Shown here: one piece after another, positions 18,185-28,100 of the stretch
Position numbering within the stretch: the stretch's first letter is position 1
Layout of the letters: every line of letters starts with the position of its first letter
NCBI GenBank assembly: GCA_023663655.1
Contig: JAMPGZ010000001.1
Coordinates: 479,477 to 543,476, forward strand
DNA: 64,000 nucleotides
Direction: 5' to 3'
Origin: Lachnospiraceae bacterium
Lineage (GTDB): Bacteria; Bacteroidota; Bacteroidia; Bacteroidales; Muribaculaceae
Program-made: the position numbers and the translations under genes
Notes under the pieces: generated by a model
What the model was told of the DNA's origin: nothing
The model's input: only the letters and a program-made list of their open reading frames with translations
The model's database searches: none

Positions 18185-19242
18185 ATGTACTACGCATATA
18201 TCTGAGTTTGACGGCGTGGCTTTTGACCGCGATGTGTGCTGCGGCACAGGAGCCATTGGATGCCGACAGCATCGCTTCGCTGTTTCTGGAACATTATGCC
18301 AAGGCACCACAGGAAAAGGCGTATGTGCATACCGACAGGGATTATTACGCCGCAGGAGACACCGTGTGGTTTCGCGCCTACATCGTGGATGCCGCATCCA
18401 ATCAATTGACCGACCGATCCAAATTCGTGTACCTCGAATTGCTTGACAACACCGCAGATACCCTGATACGGCGGATAAAGATCAAAGCCGACACAGCTGG
18501 AGTGTTTGCCAATGCCCTACCGCTCTCCTCCCGCATGAAGAGCGGCACTTACACCCTTGCCGCATATACGCAGTGGATGCAAAACTTTGGCGAGGAGATG
18601 TTCTTCAAAAAACGGCTCACAGTCGTAAATCCCAAAGACAGTATAAATCCAAGCTCCAAGGCTCGTGCTGTAAGCAAAATCGCTTTGGACATTATGCCCG
18701 AAGGGGGCAATCTCATAGCCGGACATACACAACGTGTTGCCTTCAAGGCTATGGGTGATAACGGACTGGGGGTGGACGTGCAAGCCCGGCTTGTCAATGC
18801 GGCAGGTGACGTAATCAAAGAAACCGCATCACGGCACCTCGGCATGGGTTACTTATTGGTCAACGCCGATGCCGGAGAAGAGCTGTGGCTTGAGGCATTC
18901 ACCGCCGACGGGCTTTCGTGCCGCACGAAACTGCCCGAAGCGCTTGAGCAAGGCGCCACCCTCTCGGTGAACCAACACAAAGGGGTAGTGCTGATACAGC
19001 CTTTCGTCACTCCCGGCATCAATATTGAAAACATGGCGTTAGTCATCTATGGAGCCGGCAATCTTATGGTCATAGAGCTTGCCGATGCCTCACCGATCAG
19101 AATGCCGAGCCGCGATCTTAAGCCCGGAGTGGTCAATATAGCCCTAATTGACCGCGAGTCACGACGTGTACTTGCCGAAAGGCTCGTTTTCATCCGCGAC
19201 CGGGAGATTTCCGACATTGATATTTCAGTTACTGTGGAGTGA
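18181..19242 (+). CDS. N-terminal half of an MG2/TonB-plug-type surface protein
   Basis: The 353-residue exported protein has a signal peptide (MNVLRIYLSLTAWLLTAMCAAAQ). The hallmark N-terminal MG2 module follows: APQEKAYVHTDRDYYAAGDTVWFRAYIVDA, then YLELLDNTADTLIRRIKIKAD and GTYTLAAYTQWMQNFGEE. It runs through LIDRESRRVLAERLVFIRDR and stops at ISDIDISVTVE. This is just before the SVSVTD module that opens the protein at 16775. Together the two make the normal length of about 820 residues, but the gene order is reversed. It overlaps the upstream gene by 4 bp. Confidence 0.8.
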   Translation: MNVLRIYLSLTAWLLTAMCAAAQEPLDADSIASLFLEHYAKAPQEKAYVHTDRDYYAAGDTVWFRAYIVDAASNQLTDRSKFVYLELLDNTADTLIRRIKIKADTAGVFANALPLSSRMKSGTYTLAAYTQWMQNFGEEMFFKKRLTVVNPKDSINPSSKARAVSKIALDIMPEGGNLIAGHTQRVAFKAMGDNGLGVDVQARLVNAAGDVIKETASRHLGMGYLLVNADAGEELWLEAFTADGLSCRTKLPEALEQGATLSVNQHKGVVLIQPFVTPGINIENMALVIYGAGNLMVIELADASPIRMPSRDLKPGVVNIALIDRESRRVLAERLVFIRDREISDIDISVTVE

Positions 19243-19392
19243 TTCAAGATTTGAATTCGAGAAAACAGGAACCATAGCTCCAACAAATCACAATGCAATT
19301 AAAATTAGGGGCATAGATAGCAATTCAATATAAAAAAGGTGGAATTTATAAAATATTTCACTATGCCACGTATAAATTATAAATAAAATGCT

Positions 19393-19400
19393 TATATTTG
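19393..19400 (+). promoter_or_regulatory. Bacteroidetes -7 element (TATATTTG)
   Basis: TATATTTG lies 41 nt before the Lrp-family gene at 19442, within an A+T-rich intergenic stretch. No clear -33 element was found. Confidence 0.55.
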
Positions 19401-19441
19401 CTATACCTTAAAGAACTATTCATAACAGAAATTCAATATTA

Positions 19442-19903
19442 ATGGAGAAAATAGATAATCTTGACCGCAAAATTCTTGAAATAGTGATGCGGAACGCCCG
19501 TATCCCCTCCAAAGATGTAGCTATGGAGTGCGGAGTGTCACGTGCCGCCATCCATCAGCGTCTGCAACGCCTTATTGACTTGAAGGTTATCACCGGCTCA
19601 GGCTACCATGTGAACCCCAAAGTGCTCGGCTACCGCACTTGCACCTACATAGGGGTGAATCTTGAACGCGGCGCCATGTACCGTGATGTGGTTCCGGAGC
19701 TGGAGAAGATACCGGAGATAGTGGAATGCCACTTCACCACCGGTCCTTACACAATGCTCATAAAGCTCTACGCCCGCGACAACGAGCACCTGATGGAATT
19801 GCTCAACGACCGCATCCAGATGATTCATGGCGTGACCGGAACCGAGACGCTCATCTCCCTCGACCACAGCATCGACCGGGAAATACCCATCAACTACGAT
19901 TGA
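19442..19903 (+). CDS. Lrp/AsnC family transcriptional regulator
   Basis: The 153-residue protein has an N-terminal winged HTH (LDRKILEIVMRNARIPSKDVAMECGVSRAAIHQRLQRL). The C-terminal RAM/AsnC ligand domain follows (YIGVNLERGAMYRDVVPELEKIPEIVECHFTTGPYTMLIKLYARD). Such proteins bind amino acids and form oligomers on DNA. The effector is not evident. It is monocistronic, with the promoter at 19393. Confidence 0.93.
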   Translation: MEKIDNLDRKILEIVMRNARIPSKDVAMECGVSRAAIHQRLQRLIDLKVITGSGYHVNPKVLGYRTCTYIGVNLERGAMYRDVVPELEKIPEIVECHFTTGPYTMLIKLYARDNEHLMELLNDRIQMIHGVTGTETLISLDHSIDREIPINYD

Positions 19904-19958
19904 CAATAATCCGTCATACCGTCACCGAGGGCATAGCTTATAGCGATTTGCCCTCTTT

Positions 19959-19990
19959 TTTGTATCTACGCCGAAGATTTGCTATTTTTG
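19959..19990 (+). promoter_or_regulatory. Bacteroidetes promoter (TTTG-N20-TATTTTTG)
   Basis: TTTG at 19959-19962 and TATTTTTG at 19983-19990, with 20 nt spacing, precede the AraC gene at 20019. Confidence 0.75.
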
Positions 19991-20018
19991 CAATCACAAC
20001 GCTACACTTCCGCAAACT

Positions 20019-20957
20019 ATGTTTTCATCGCCATTCAACACCTCATCAATGCCTGCCGACGGAATCAGATATGCAACCGTATCCGAGCCGGCAAACGCCC
20101 AAAATGCTTCGCTGGCGGCATTGAGAATCATTGACGCAGGCTACTTCGGAAATCTGCATGGTGAATGGTCGTCATCAGCCGACGACGACACAGCCGATGG
20201 ATATGTGATGCTTTACTGCATCGACGGTTGCGCGGACTATACAGTGGGAGGCAACTCGACTGCCATCACACGCCACCGGTTCATAATACATGACGGACGA
20301 GCCGATGCCGCATACACGGTTCCTCCGGGGAAAAGCTGGTCGGTGTACCGCATACGGTTTACCGGCACGATAGCCGGAAGTCTTGTAGGCGAAATAGCCA
20401 ACGGAGAGTTTTTTTCTCCCGGCGATATACTCGGCGCGGAAATAGCAGGAAGGATTGAAGAGATTCTCGTGAACATCGAACGCGACGCCTCTCTTGAATC
20501 CCAGCTATATTGCTCGGCGCTCCTCCACTATGTCATCGGAACGGTGCGCCGATTCACCACCATGGTCGAGCACAATTCCACCGACAGTTCGGAAGAGATT
20601 GTCGATGCTGCCATACGCTACATGAAAGAGAATCTGTCGAAGAAATTGTCGCTTCAGGACCTCACCGAAATGACCAACTATTCAAAACCTCATTTCATGA
20701 CAATCTTCAAGCGTGCCACGGGACACAGCCCCATGAGCTATTTCAATATGCTCAAGATAATAAGAGCCTGCACCCTTCTCGACACTACCGACATGAAAAT
20801 AAACCAGATATGTTTTGCAATCGGCATAAATGATATGTTCTATTTCTCCCGGCTGTTCAAGAAATATATGCACGTATCTCCATCAGCCTACCGCACCCGA
20901 CATAACAATCAGGTTGACAATAACGATATTGATACACAACAAACTATAAAATCATGA
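20019..20957 (+). CDS. AraC-family transcriptional regulator
   Basis: The 312-residue protein has an N-terminal cupin-type effector domain (VMLYCIDGCADYTVGG...RHRFIIHDGRADAAYTVPPGKSWSVYRIRF). Its C-terminal pair of HTHs is of AraC type (LSLQDLTEMTNYSKPHFMTIFKRATGHSPMSYF... and KINQICFAIGINDMFYFSRLFKKYMHVSPSAYR). It is likely a sugar-responsive activator, by family. It overlaps surE by 4 bp, an unusual partnership that suggests joint expression rather than control of surE. Confidence 0.92.
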   Translation: MFSSPFNTSSMPADGIRYATVSEPANAQNASLAALRIIDAGYFGNLHGEWSSSADDDTADGYVMLYCIDGCADYTVGGNSTAITRHRFIIHDGRADAAYTVPPGKSWSVYRIRFTGTIAGSLVGEIANGEFFSPGDILGAEIAGRIEEILVNIERDASLESQLYCSALLHYVIGTVRRFTTMVEHNSTDSSEEIVDAAIRYMKENLSKKLSLQDLTEMTNYSKPHFMTIFKRATGHSPMSYFNMLKIIRACTLLDTTDMKINQICFAIGINDMFYFSRLFKKYMHVSPSAYRTRHNNQVDNNDIDTQQTIKS

Positions 20958-21721
20958 CACACGAAAAGCCCCTCATACTCATAGCCAACGATGACGGAAT
21001 CAATGCACCGGGCATCCACGAGTTGATAAACTATGTCGCCGATATGGGACAGATAGTGGCGATCGCTCCCGACGCGCCGCGCTCGGGACAATCATCGGCA
21101 ATTTCAGTAAACAAAGTGCTGAGAGTGACACGCCACAATGATTACAACGGAGCGGAGATGTATTCTGTCAACGGCACACCGGTAGACTGCGTGAAACTGG
21201 GAATGCACGCCGTACTCCCCCGTCGCCCCGACCTCATACTGTCGGGCATAAACCACGGATCCAATTCAGGAAACTCAATAATATATTCCGGCACAATGGG
21301 CGCTGTGCTTGAAGGATGTATGCTTGGAATTCCTTCAGTGGGATTCTCCTATCTGAGCCACGATGAGAAAGCCGACATTTCGGTGTGCCGCGACATCGTG
21401 AGAGAAGTTACGTCCAAAGTAATAGCACAAGGACTGCCGCATGATATATGCCTCAACGTGAATATCCCCAAAAGCGACCGCATAAACGGAATGAAGGTGG
21501 TGAGGGCGGCACGAGGATTCTGGACGGAAGAGTATGCCGATTATGTGGATCCACACGGCAAACCATTTTATTGGCTTACCGGAAAATTCCACAATGAGGA
21601 GCCTGACAATCCCTCGACCGACCTCTATTGGCTCGAAAGAGGATATGCCTCGGTAGTGCCATGCCGTCCCGACCAGTCAGCGACTGATCAGATAGACAAT
21701 ATTGAAAATCTTCTCGGTTAA
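20954..21721 (+). CDS. surE: 5'/3'-nucleotidase SurE
   Basis: The 255-residue protein shows the SurE signatures: ILIANDDGINAPGI (metal-binding Asp pair), APDAPRSGQSSAIS, GTPVDCVKLG and LSGINHGSNSGNSIIYSGTMGAVLEG. It hydrolyses nucleoside 5'/3'-monophosphates in the cytoplasm. Length and motifs are complete. The start overlaps the AraC stop (ATGA) and the end overlaps the convergent EFR1 gene by 4 bp. Confidence 0.95.
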   Translation: MTHEKPLILIANDDGINAPGIHELINYVADMGQIVAIAPDAPRSGQSSAISVNKVLRVTRHNDYNGAEMYSVNGTPVDCVKLGMHAVLPRRPDLILSGINHGSNSGNSIIYSGTMGAVLEGCMLGIPSVGFSYLSHDEKADISVCRDIVREVTSKVIAQGLPHDICLNVNIPKSDRINGMKVVRAARGFWTEEYADYVDPHGKPFYWLTGKFHNEEPDNPSTDLYWLERGYASVVPCRPDQSATDQIDNIENLLG

Positions 21722-22473
21722 CGCAAAGGGCACAGATACTGCCCTTTGTTTTTTGTGCGCGAGCCATACTCCACGGCATGAACCGGGCACACATGATAGC
21801 AGGACAGGCACATGGTGCAGTTGTCGCCCCATACCGGACGGCGATCTCCGTCAAGCGTGATATTGCCCATAGGACAATGAGCCGCACACTTGCCACATCC
21901 GTAACACCTCGTGCTATCACAGCGGAACGGACGCGGTGACTGCATGAAACGCTCGAATAGCGGATAAAACACTCTCGACTTCAAGCCAGAGAAGTCTCCG
22001 GGATGCACATCATCACCCTCCCAGCCGAGACGGATGCGCTTGGCAATGTCATCAATACGCTCCGGAACCCGTGAAAGTTTTTCACCCTCCACCTCCTTAG
22101 CGTCGACATCAAATCCCGGAAGAAGCACGTAGGTGTTGGGCATAATCACAGAGTAAGCCCCCACCGGAACCCATCCACGCGACTTCACCTGTGCTCTCCA
22201 CTGCCGATGTGTAAGCCCTATGTCGTCGCCACAACTGCACACCATGAAGTGACGCGACGACGCCGGAGCCGACACCCGTGCCATAAATTCCACCACGAGT
22301 TTGGGCATACCCCACGAGTGAACAGGAAATACCCACACCACACGCCCGTCAGCAATATCAGCCAAAGAACGCATTGCCTGAAATGACATCTCTCTCACCT
22401 CATCGCCAAGCGACTCTCCAAGCCTATGCGCGAGGTAGCGGGAATTGCCGGTGCCTGAAAAAAAGAATATCAT
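21718..22473 (-). CDS. EFR1-family flavodoxin/ferredoxin protein
   Basis: The 251-residue protein has an N-terminal flavodoxin-like fold (MIFFFSGTGNSRYLAHRL, an FMN phosphate loop; then VFPVHSWGMP). Two C-terminal [4Fe-4S] clusters are CYGCGKCAAHCP and CTMCLSCYHVCP. It is an electron-transfer protein of the EFR1 type; the partner is unknown. It overlaps the upstream Smr gene by 4 bp on the same strand and the convergent surE by 4 bp. Confidence 0.88.
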   Translation of the reverse strand: MIFFFSGTGNSRYLAHRLGESLGDEVREMSFQAMRSLADIADGRVVWVFPVHSWGMPKLVVEFMARVSAPASSRHFMVCSCGDDIGLTHRQWRAQVKSRGWVPVGAYSVIMPNTYVLLPGFDVDAKEVEGEKLSRVPERIDDIAKRIRLGWEGDDVHPGDFSGLKSRVFYPLFERFMQSPRPFRCDSTRCYGCGKCAAHCPMGNITLDGDRRPVWGDNCTMCLSCYHVCPVHAVEYGSRTKNKGQYLCPLR

Positions 22474-23522
22474 CGTATAGTGACTTGAGTGGCGCCAAAA
22501 CCGTACTCCCTGAATGAAGCATCCTGTGCAGTGCAGGTTTTATATTTATGCTTCAGCTCTTTCAATATGGCATTGCGAAGCACACCCTCGCCCTTGCCGT
22601 GGATGAACACTATCTTGCGTCCGGGATGACGCACGTTTTCGCTCATGACACGGTTGAATTCCTTCAACTGCACGGAAAGAATATCGGAATTAGACAACCC
22701 TGCCGTAGCATCAAGGAGCTCGTCAATGTGAAGATCCACCTCAATTACATCGGGATTAATCTGCTTCTTAGCCTTTGTCGGCGCAGATTGGGTTTTAACC
22801 GAGTCAACAGCTTTTTTCTTCTTCAACCCCTCTTCAAGACGCGAGCTGTCGATGAACACCGGACGCTGTGGCACATCATTTTTCACGATGTCAAAGGCGA
22901 GCACCGGAGTATCGAAGTACACATTGTCGCGGAAACAGTGGAGCTTGAAGAATTTCGTGTTGTCGACGGCATATTCCACCACACCCGGCGACTTCATCTT
23001 AAACTCGCCCTGTGGCTTAAATGCCACATACTGCACGGCGATGCGGTCGATGCGGCTCACCATGTCGCGTGTCACGTGCTCAAGATGCTCCTGATAACCC
23101 GGCTCGATCATTCCGGCAAAGCGTGTGACCCAGCCCTCGCCGTCGGCACGGGTGAGATAAGTGACATACAGGGCATAGTTGGAGTCATTCACAAGGTAAG
23201 CGTCATATTCGGTGGTAGTGAGATGCTTTATCTCCTCAGCCTCATATCCGAGCACGATATTGAGCAATTCCCCTTCGGGAGATTCCTTCACCGGCTCATC
23301 CTTCTTAGTCTCTGTCTTAGGCGCCGTTTCGGCTTTTGGAGCCACGTATTTAGGCGAAGAAGTTGATTTAGGCGCCGCCGGAGTCACAACCACGCACTCC
23401 TTTATCAACACCGGTGTTTCAAATCCATCCTCGTCAACGTATGCTATGTTACCATCTATTTTCGTGATGCGTCCGCCACCCACCGCATTGAGGTAGCGCA
23501 CTATATCTCCAATCTGTGCCAT
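22470..23522 (-). CDS. DUF2027 and Smr domain protein
   Basis: The 350-residue protein starts at ATG 23522; a TTG two codons earlier is less likely. An N-terminal beta-rich DUF2027 region (IGDIVRYLNAVGGGRITKID...) is followed by a Pro/Lys/Thr-rich linker and a central domain. The C-terminal Smr domain is VIEVDLHIDELLDA, then KIVFIHGKGEGVLRNAILKEL, with the conserved HGKGxG. Smr domains nick or bind branched DNA or act on stalled ribosomes. The Bacteroidetes DUF2027 version is uncharacterised to my knowledge. It is coupled to EFR1 by a 4 bp overlap. Confidence 0.85.
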   Translation of the reverse strand: MAQIGDIVRYLNAVGGGRITKIDGNIAYVDEDGFETPVLIKECVVVTPAAPKSTSSPKYVAPKAETAPKTETKKDEPVKESPEGELLNIVLGYEAEEIKHLTTTEYDAYLVNDSNYALYVTYLTRADGEGWVTRFAGMIEPGYQEHLEHVTRDMVSRIDRIAVQYVAFKPQGEFKMKSPGVVEYAVDNTKFFKLHCFRDNVYFDTPVLAFDIVKNDVPQRPVFIDSSRLEEGLKKKKAVDSVKTQSAPTKAKKQINPDVIEVDLHIDELLDATAGLSNSDILSVQLKEFNRVMSENVRHPGRKIVFIHGKGEGVLRNAILKELKHKYKTCTAQDASFREYGFGATQVTIR

Positions 23523-23947
23523 GTTCAAACAGTTTTATTTGTAAAGTTACTCTTTGCATGGCTATATTGCACCCGTCTGTTAATTAAATATTGTTAAATG
23601 AATCTCATCCATAAGCTTCCTCGCTTTGATTCAGTTCACCCGCAGAAAGAAGCCCACTATATTCTGACTATATTTTCAATGGACAGCCTAAATCTCAGAT
23701 AAAATTAGTATCTTTGTAATCTAACACGCGCTTGCGCAGACAAACAGACCATCTCGACCGAAAGTCGCTTTGCTCAGGCAAAGAGTCAATGTAAGTAACA
23801 CTAATATTCAACATATTAAGGATCTTCCTCGTAGTCGCGAAATGGCTTGGCGTTGTTGATGGTCAATTTATACAAATGCTCCCGCTTGACGAGGAGCGTC
23901 AAGCGTATATGCAATTTCATCGTTCATCTGTATTTAAAGGATAAGAT
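23523..23947 (+). promoter_or_regulatory. Intergenic region before the defence island, with -7 element at 23709-23716
   Basis: TATCTTTG at 23709-23716 is the only promoter-like site. It leaves a leader of about 230 nt before the Mrr gene at 23948. On the minus strand a short frame, TINNAKPFRDYEEDP followed by a stop (about 23820-23866), may be a gene remnant but is too short to identify. GACGCTCCTCGTCAAGC-type inverted repeats at about 23887-23904 form a small hairpin. Confidence 0.35.
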
Positions 23948-24865
23948 ATGATACCTCCTTTTGAAGAATATTTAATGCCATTTCTCAAATATTTGAGTGA
24001 CGGAAACATCCGACAGATACCCAATGTAATGGATGCATTAAAAACATCAATGCTCTTAACAGAAACTGATCTGGAAGAAACAGTGAAAAAGACCGGTAAG
24101 AGCAGACATGCGGATCGCTGTAGCTGGGCAAAAACCTATTTATTCAAAGCAGGTCTCATTGAGTTCCCTAAGAGGGCAAACTTCCGTATTACACCCATAG
24201 GAATTAAACTTGTTGAATCCGGATTGGAAAACCTGACACGAAAATACCTTGCGGAAAATTATCCATCATTTGCTGAATTCATAGGTCGGAAAGGCAAAGA
24301 AAACAAAGCCATTTCAACAGGGCAAGCTACTGATGATGATAAAACCCCCATGGAGCGTCTTGTGAAAGCCCACAACGAATTAAAATCAACACTGATTGAT
24401 GATTTACTGGGATATATTCGAGAACAAACGCCTTCCTTTTTTGAACATCTTGTCGTCCAATTATTAGTGAAAATGGGCTACGGCGGTGATCTCGACGATG
24501 CAGCCATGGTCACGCAACTTTCGCATGACGGAGGAGTTGATGGAATTATCAAACAAGATGCTTTAGGTATTGACCGCATCTATATCCAAGCAAAACGATG
24601 GAGCGACAAAACTGTTGGATCTGCTGATATCCAGCAATTCAAAGGCGCCCTATTAAGTGCCGGCGCGAACAAAGGCGTTTATATAACCACTGCACATTTT
24701 TCAGATGGCGCTAAGCAAGATGCTAACAAAGGAAATATCCGCATAATACTCATAGATGGCAACCAACTTGCTCGTTATATGATTCAATATAATGTTGGAG
24801 TCATAACACAAGAAACATTTGAGGTAAAACGTGTTGATGTAGGTTTTTTCAAACCGGAAGAATGA
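23948..24865 (+). CDS. Mrr-type restriction endonuclease
   Basis: The 305-residue protein has an N-terminal Mrr_N winged-helix domain (about 1-95) that reads DNA. The C-terminal Mrr_cat nuclease domain has FFEHLVVQLLVKMGYGG with E166, GGVDGII with D198, and YIQAKRW with Q214 and K216, the PD-(D/E)XK-like set. Such enzymes cut modified foreign DNA (type IV restriction). No methylase or specificity gene is adjacent. It is the first gene of the defence island and lies about 250 bp before the SIR2 gene. Confidence 0.92.
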   Translation: MIPPFEEYLMPFLKYLSDGNIRQIPNVMDALKTSMLLTETDLEETVKKTGKSRHADRCSWAKTYLFKAGLIEFPKRANFRITPIGIKLVESGLENLTRKYLAENYPSFAEFIGRKGKENKAISTGQATDDDKTPMERLVKAHNELKSTLIDDLLGYIREQTPSFFEHLVVQLLVKMGYGGDLDDAAMVTQLSHDGGVDGIIKQDALGIDRIYIQAKRWSDKTVGSADIQQFKGALLSAGANKGVYITTAHFSDGAKQDANKGNIRIILIDGNQLARYMIQYNVGVITQETFEVKRVDVGFFKPEE

Positions 24866-24913
24866 GTCATATTACTATTCCTCAGCCATTTATCATTAGA
24901 CACAAAAAATCGG

Positions 24914-25164
24914 ATGTTTAATACCGCATTTTATAGCAATCGCCAAAATCCTTTCAATAATGAATATTTTGGAATAAAACAAATGCCATCTTAAGCATCA
25001 TAGCCATATTAGTCGCTATTTTTATAGGCAGGTATTTTAATCGCGACAAGGAGACTTCTCTAAATATTGAGGAGATAAAGGTGGATAAGCATAATAGCAA
25101 AACCGTTGTTCTTTCATATGCAGACATCACAACAAATAACCAGAATTCGTCACTTGCTCAATAA
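24914..25164 (+). pseudogene. Small membrane protein, apparently frameshifted
   Basis: From ATG 24914 one frame gives MFNTAFYSNRQNPFNNEYF, then stops soon after. A second frame beginning right there reads WNKTNAILSIIAILVAIFIG, then RYFNRDKETSLN and onward to a stop at 25162-25164. The second frame has no ATG of its own. One extra T in the TTTT run at about 24969 would join the two into an 83-residue protein with one membrane helix. It overlaps the SIR2 start (25118) in a different frame. It could be a real frameshift, a programmed slip or a sequencing error. Confidence 0.5.
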
Positions 25165-28100
25165 TCGAAGTCTATCTTTCATTATTGGCGCAGGCTTCAG
25201 TAGAAATATGTCCGATAGGTTTGTCGATTGGCGTGGACTCTTAAAACCTATTGTTGAAGAGATGTATAACATAGACGATGAGAATGATACATGGCATAAG
25301 ATCGAAGAGATTGGTTATCTTGGTATCGCCGAGGAATACGTTCGTAGAAAAGGCTACCATGAAGCTATCGATGTCTACATCGAACGTCACACCCCCATAA
25401 TTCGCAAAGAAAATTTGGATGAAACCGATGATTCTAGGTATATTGTTACACTAAACGATGAAGAGATTGGACCAGCAGATATAACCTGTCATCAGTTATT
25501 ATTTGATCTTGACGTTAAAAATATTTTCACATTTAATTACGATAATTGTCTTGACATCATAGGCGATACTGATGAGGCAGACAAACTCTTATGTCGTATT
25601 CGGCAAGCTCAAACAGAGTTATATTTTCTTGAACAAATAAGGTTCGAATCAAACAACTATAATTCTGACAGTCTTTCCATTAAAGGAAAAACATCTTCCG
25701 TACAATATTCAATTGCTGCTACAAGTCCTGCAATCTCAGCAATGGACTTTAACACGTTTATCGATAGATTAAAAACCAAGTTTCCTTCATTAAGTATATT
25801 AAACCAACATTTCACAAATAATACAGCGTTTCTAGATACAATTGAAGATGAAATAGCACGAAAAAAAGTAGAACTTTTTAGTTTTCAAAGACAGAGAGAA
25901 TCATGCTATCAGCTTATTTCGTCTGCTGGGATGCTCTCACTTACGGATGGGAAGAAAAATATATTTAAATTGCATGGTACAATTCGGTTAAACGATGGAA
26001 GTGAATATGGTTTTGATGGAGATTCCCATTGCAATTATATTATTACAGCTAACGATTACATTGATTATCCGATTAAACATGAACCCTTCGTGGATTACAT
26101 GAAAATATCTTTATTAAAAGGTTCATTCTGTATAATAGGATTTTCCGGCGACGACCCTAATTTCCTCTCATGGATGTCTTGGGTTAAAGAAGTAATTGAT
26201 AAGAATCCAGAAATAAAGTCAGAATTATCTCAAAAAAATTCCGCTCGATTTTTCTACATAGATTCTGGAGATAAACCTCTATCAAAAGATAAAAAATTAT
26301 TATTAAAGAATCACTATATAGAGTATGTGGAACTCTCGAAAGTATTCAAGGGAAGTTCTCACAAAGAGAGGATTGAACAATTCCTTAAGTATCTTTCACC
26401 CAAAACATCTTATTTTCGTAAGATAAAGGAATCTTGGAATAATATAAACAAGCAGATAAGCTCCATTCAGTATTCTAAAGAAAAGTGGGACATATCTCCT
26501 CTATTCGATGATATAGAATTTATCTATAATTCTCATAAAATAAATAGAATCCCTGTTCAGAATAGTTTAGACAACTTAAACAGAGATCATATACTTAGAG
26601 CTCTTCATCGAAAATTTAATAAGAAATGGGATTCTGCATCCGAACAAGAATTAAAACTGGCATTCTCTGCACTTAGAGATGAGCTGCTCTTACCTTCACA
26701 TTATTTTGAGAATTACGAGTATCAAAACATACTACATAAATCTCAAAATCCTATATTCGAAGGTTTAGCATATTTGTTGCAAAAGGAGTGCGCCCTATGT
26801 AATCGGAACTTGACTTACTCCAATCTTTCTTTCAGTCCCTTTATACAGATATGGAAGACTCTATATGGTTTTAACTTCAAAGAAGCTAAGAAACTACTTG
26901 ACGCGTGGAAACCGTCAAATGATAGCCCCATTGACAAGGTAAGAAAATTAATGTTCAAAGCTATTCTTTCCGAGGATGTCTTTGAGCAAATTTCTCCACT
27001 GACTAACCGGGATCTATATTTTTCAGTTCAAGATTACATTAATGCTTTAGAATTATTACCACTGATTAGTCGTCGCTACCGCACTCTAAAAGATGGGGGT
27101 ATGAGTAATATATTTGATTTTTCTGAAGAGAGTGATCAATTAAAAACTGATTGTCCATATCTAAAAAACGCAGATCACATTGTCAATAAACTGGTTGATA
27201 AAGTCAATGGATATACTAAGCCCACACCTTTTGGTAATATCCCTTGTTCATTTACCTTTGGAAGTAGCAATCCTGAATTTGTAACGTCTTTCAAAATATT
27301 AAGCATCTTTTTTGAATTATGTAGACCTCTATATATTAGTAATATCATTTTATTCCCGGAGGAAAAATGGAATTTGGTATGTGAAAACTTATATAGAGAT
27401 TATCCCTATCCCTGTCTATTCTATAGTCTACAGTATCATAGCTCTAAGCTCACAACCTCAATTTGTCAAAAGATACTTTATTGTGACGATTTAAAAGACG
27501 AGCTTCCAAGAATTGTAAAATCGTTGTTTTCTGCCTTACGGCAGAAAGAATGTCCCGACAATTATCGGCAATCGATTATGTTAGCGTTGCCAATATTATT
27601 AATTGGAGTCGATGCGACATACTGGAATAAAGATTTCTTATCCTTTTTCAATAAATTGAAGCCATATGATCTTAAAACGAGGAAATATGATGACTGGAAT
27701 TATACACACGAAAACTTTTATAAACTCATTTCATTTGGTCTAACTTGGACTTCAGATAAAGAATTTAAGATTAAAGTTCTATCAGATATATTAAACACCC
27801 GTGGAAAGATTGGCAATTGGGAGAATTCACTCATTTTAAATGCTTTGCATTCTTTAAATGAGGAAGATCTACTATCATCTCAATATATCGATAATATTCG
27901 TCAAGGAATACTTTGGCTCTGTGAAAACGGGAACAAGCCTGCTCAGATTTATGTCATATTGAATTTAATCAAGTTAATTGATAATGAGACTGTGCAAGAA
28001 TGCCTTGAAAGACTCCCATCGACCTTAATTGAATCTGATTGTACCCTTATGAAAGCAATCCCTAACTACATTCAACCGAGTTCGCCATTGATTTCACGTA

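Noticed and set aside
22548..23366. 272-codon plus-strand frame
   Set aside because: Antisense to the DUF2027-Smr gene, whose domains are clear; the plus frame has no recognisable motif.
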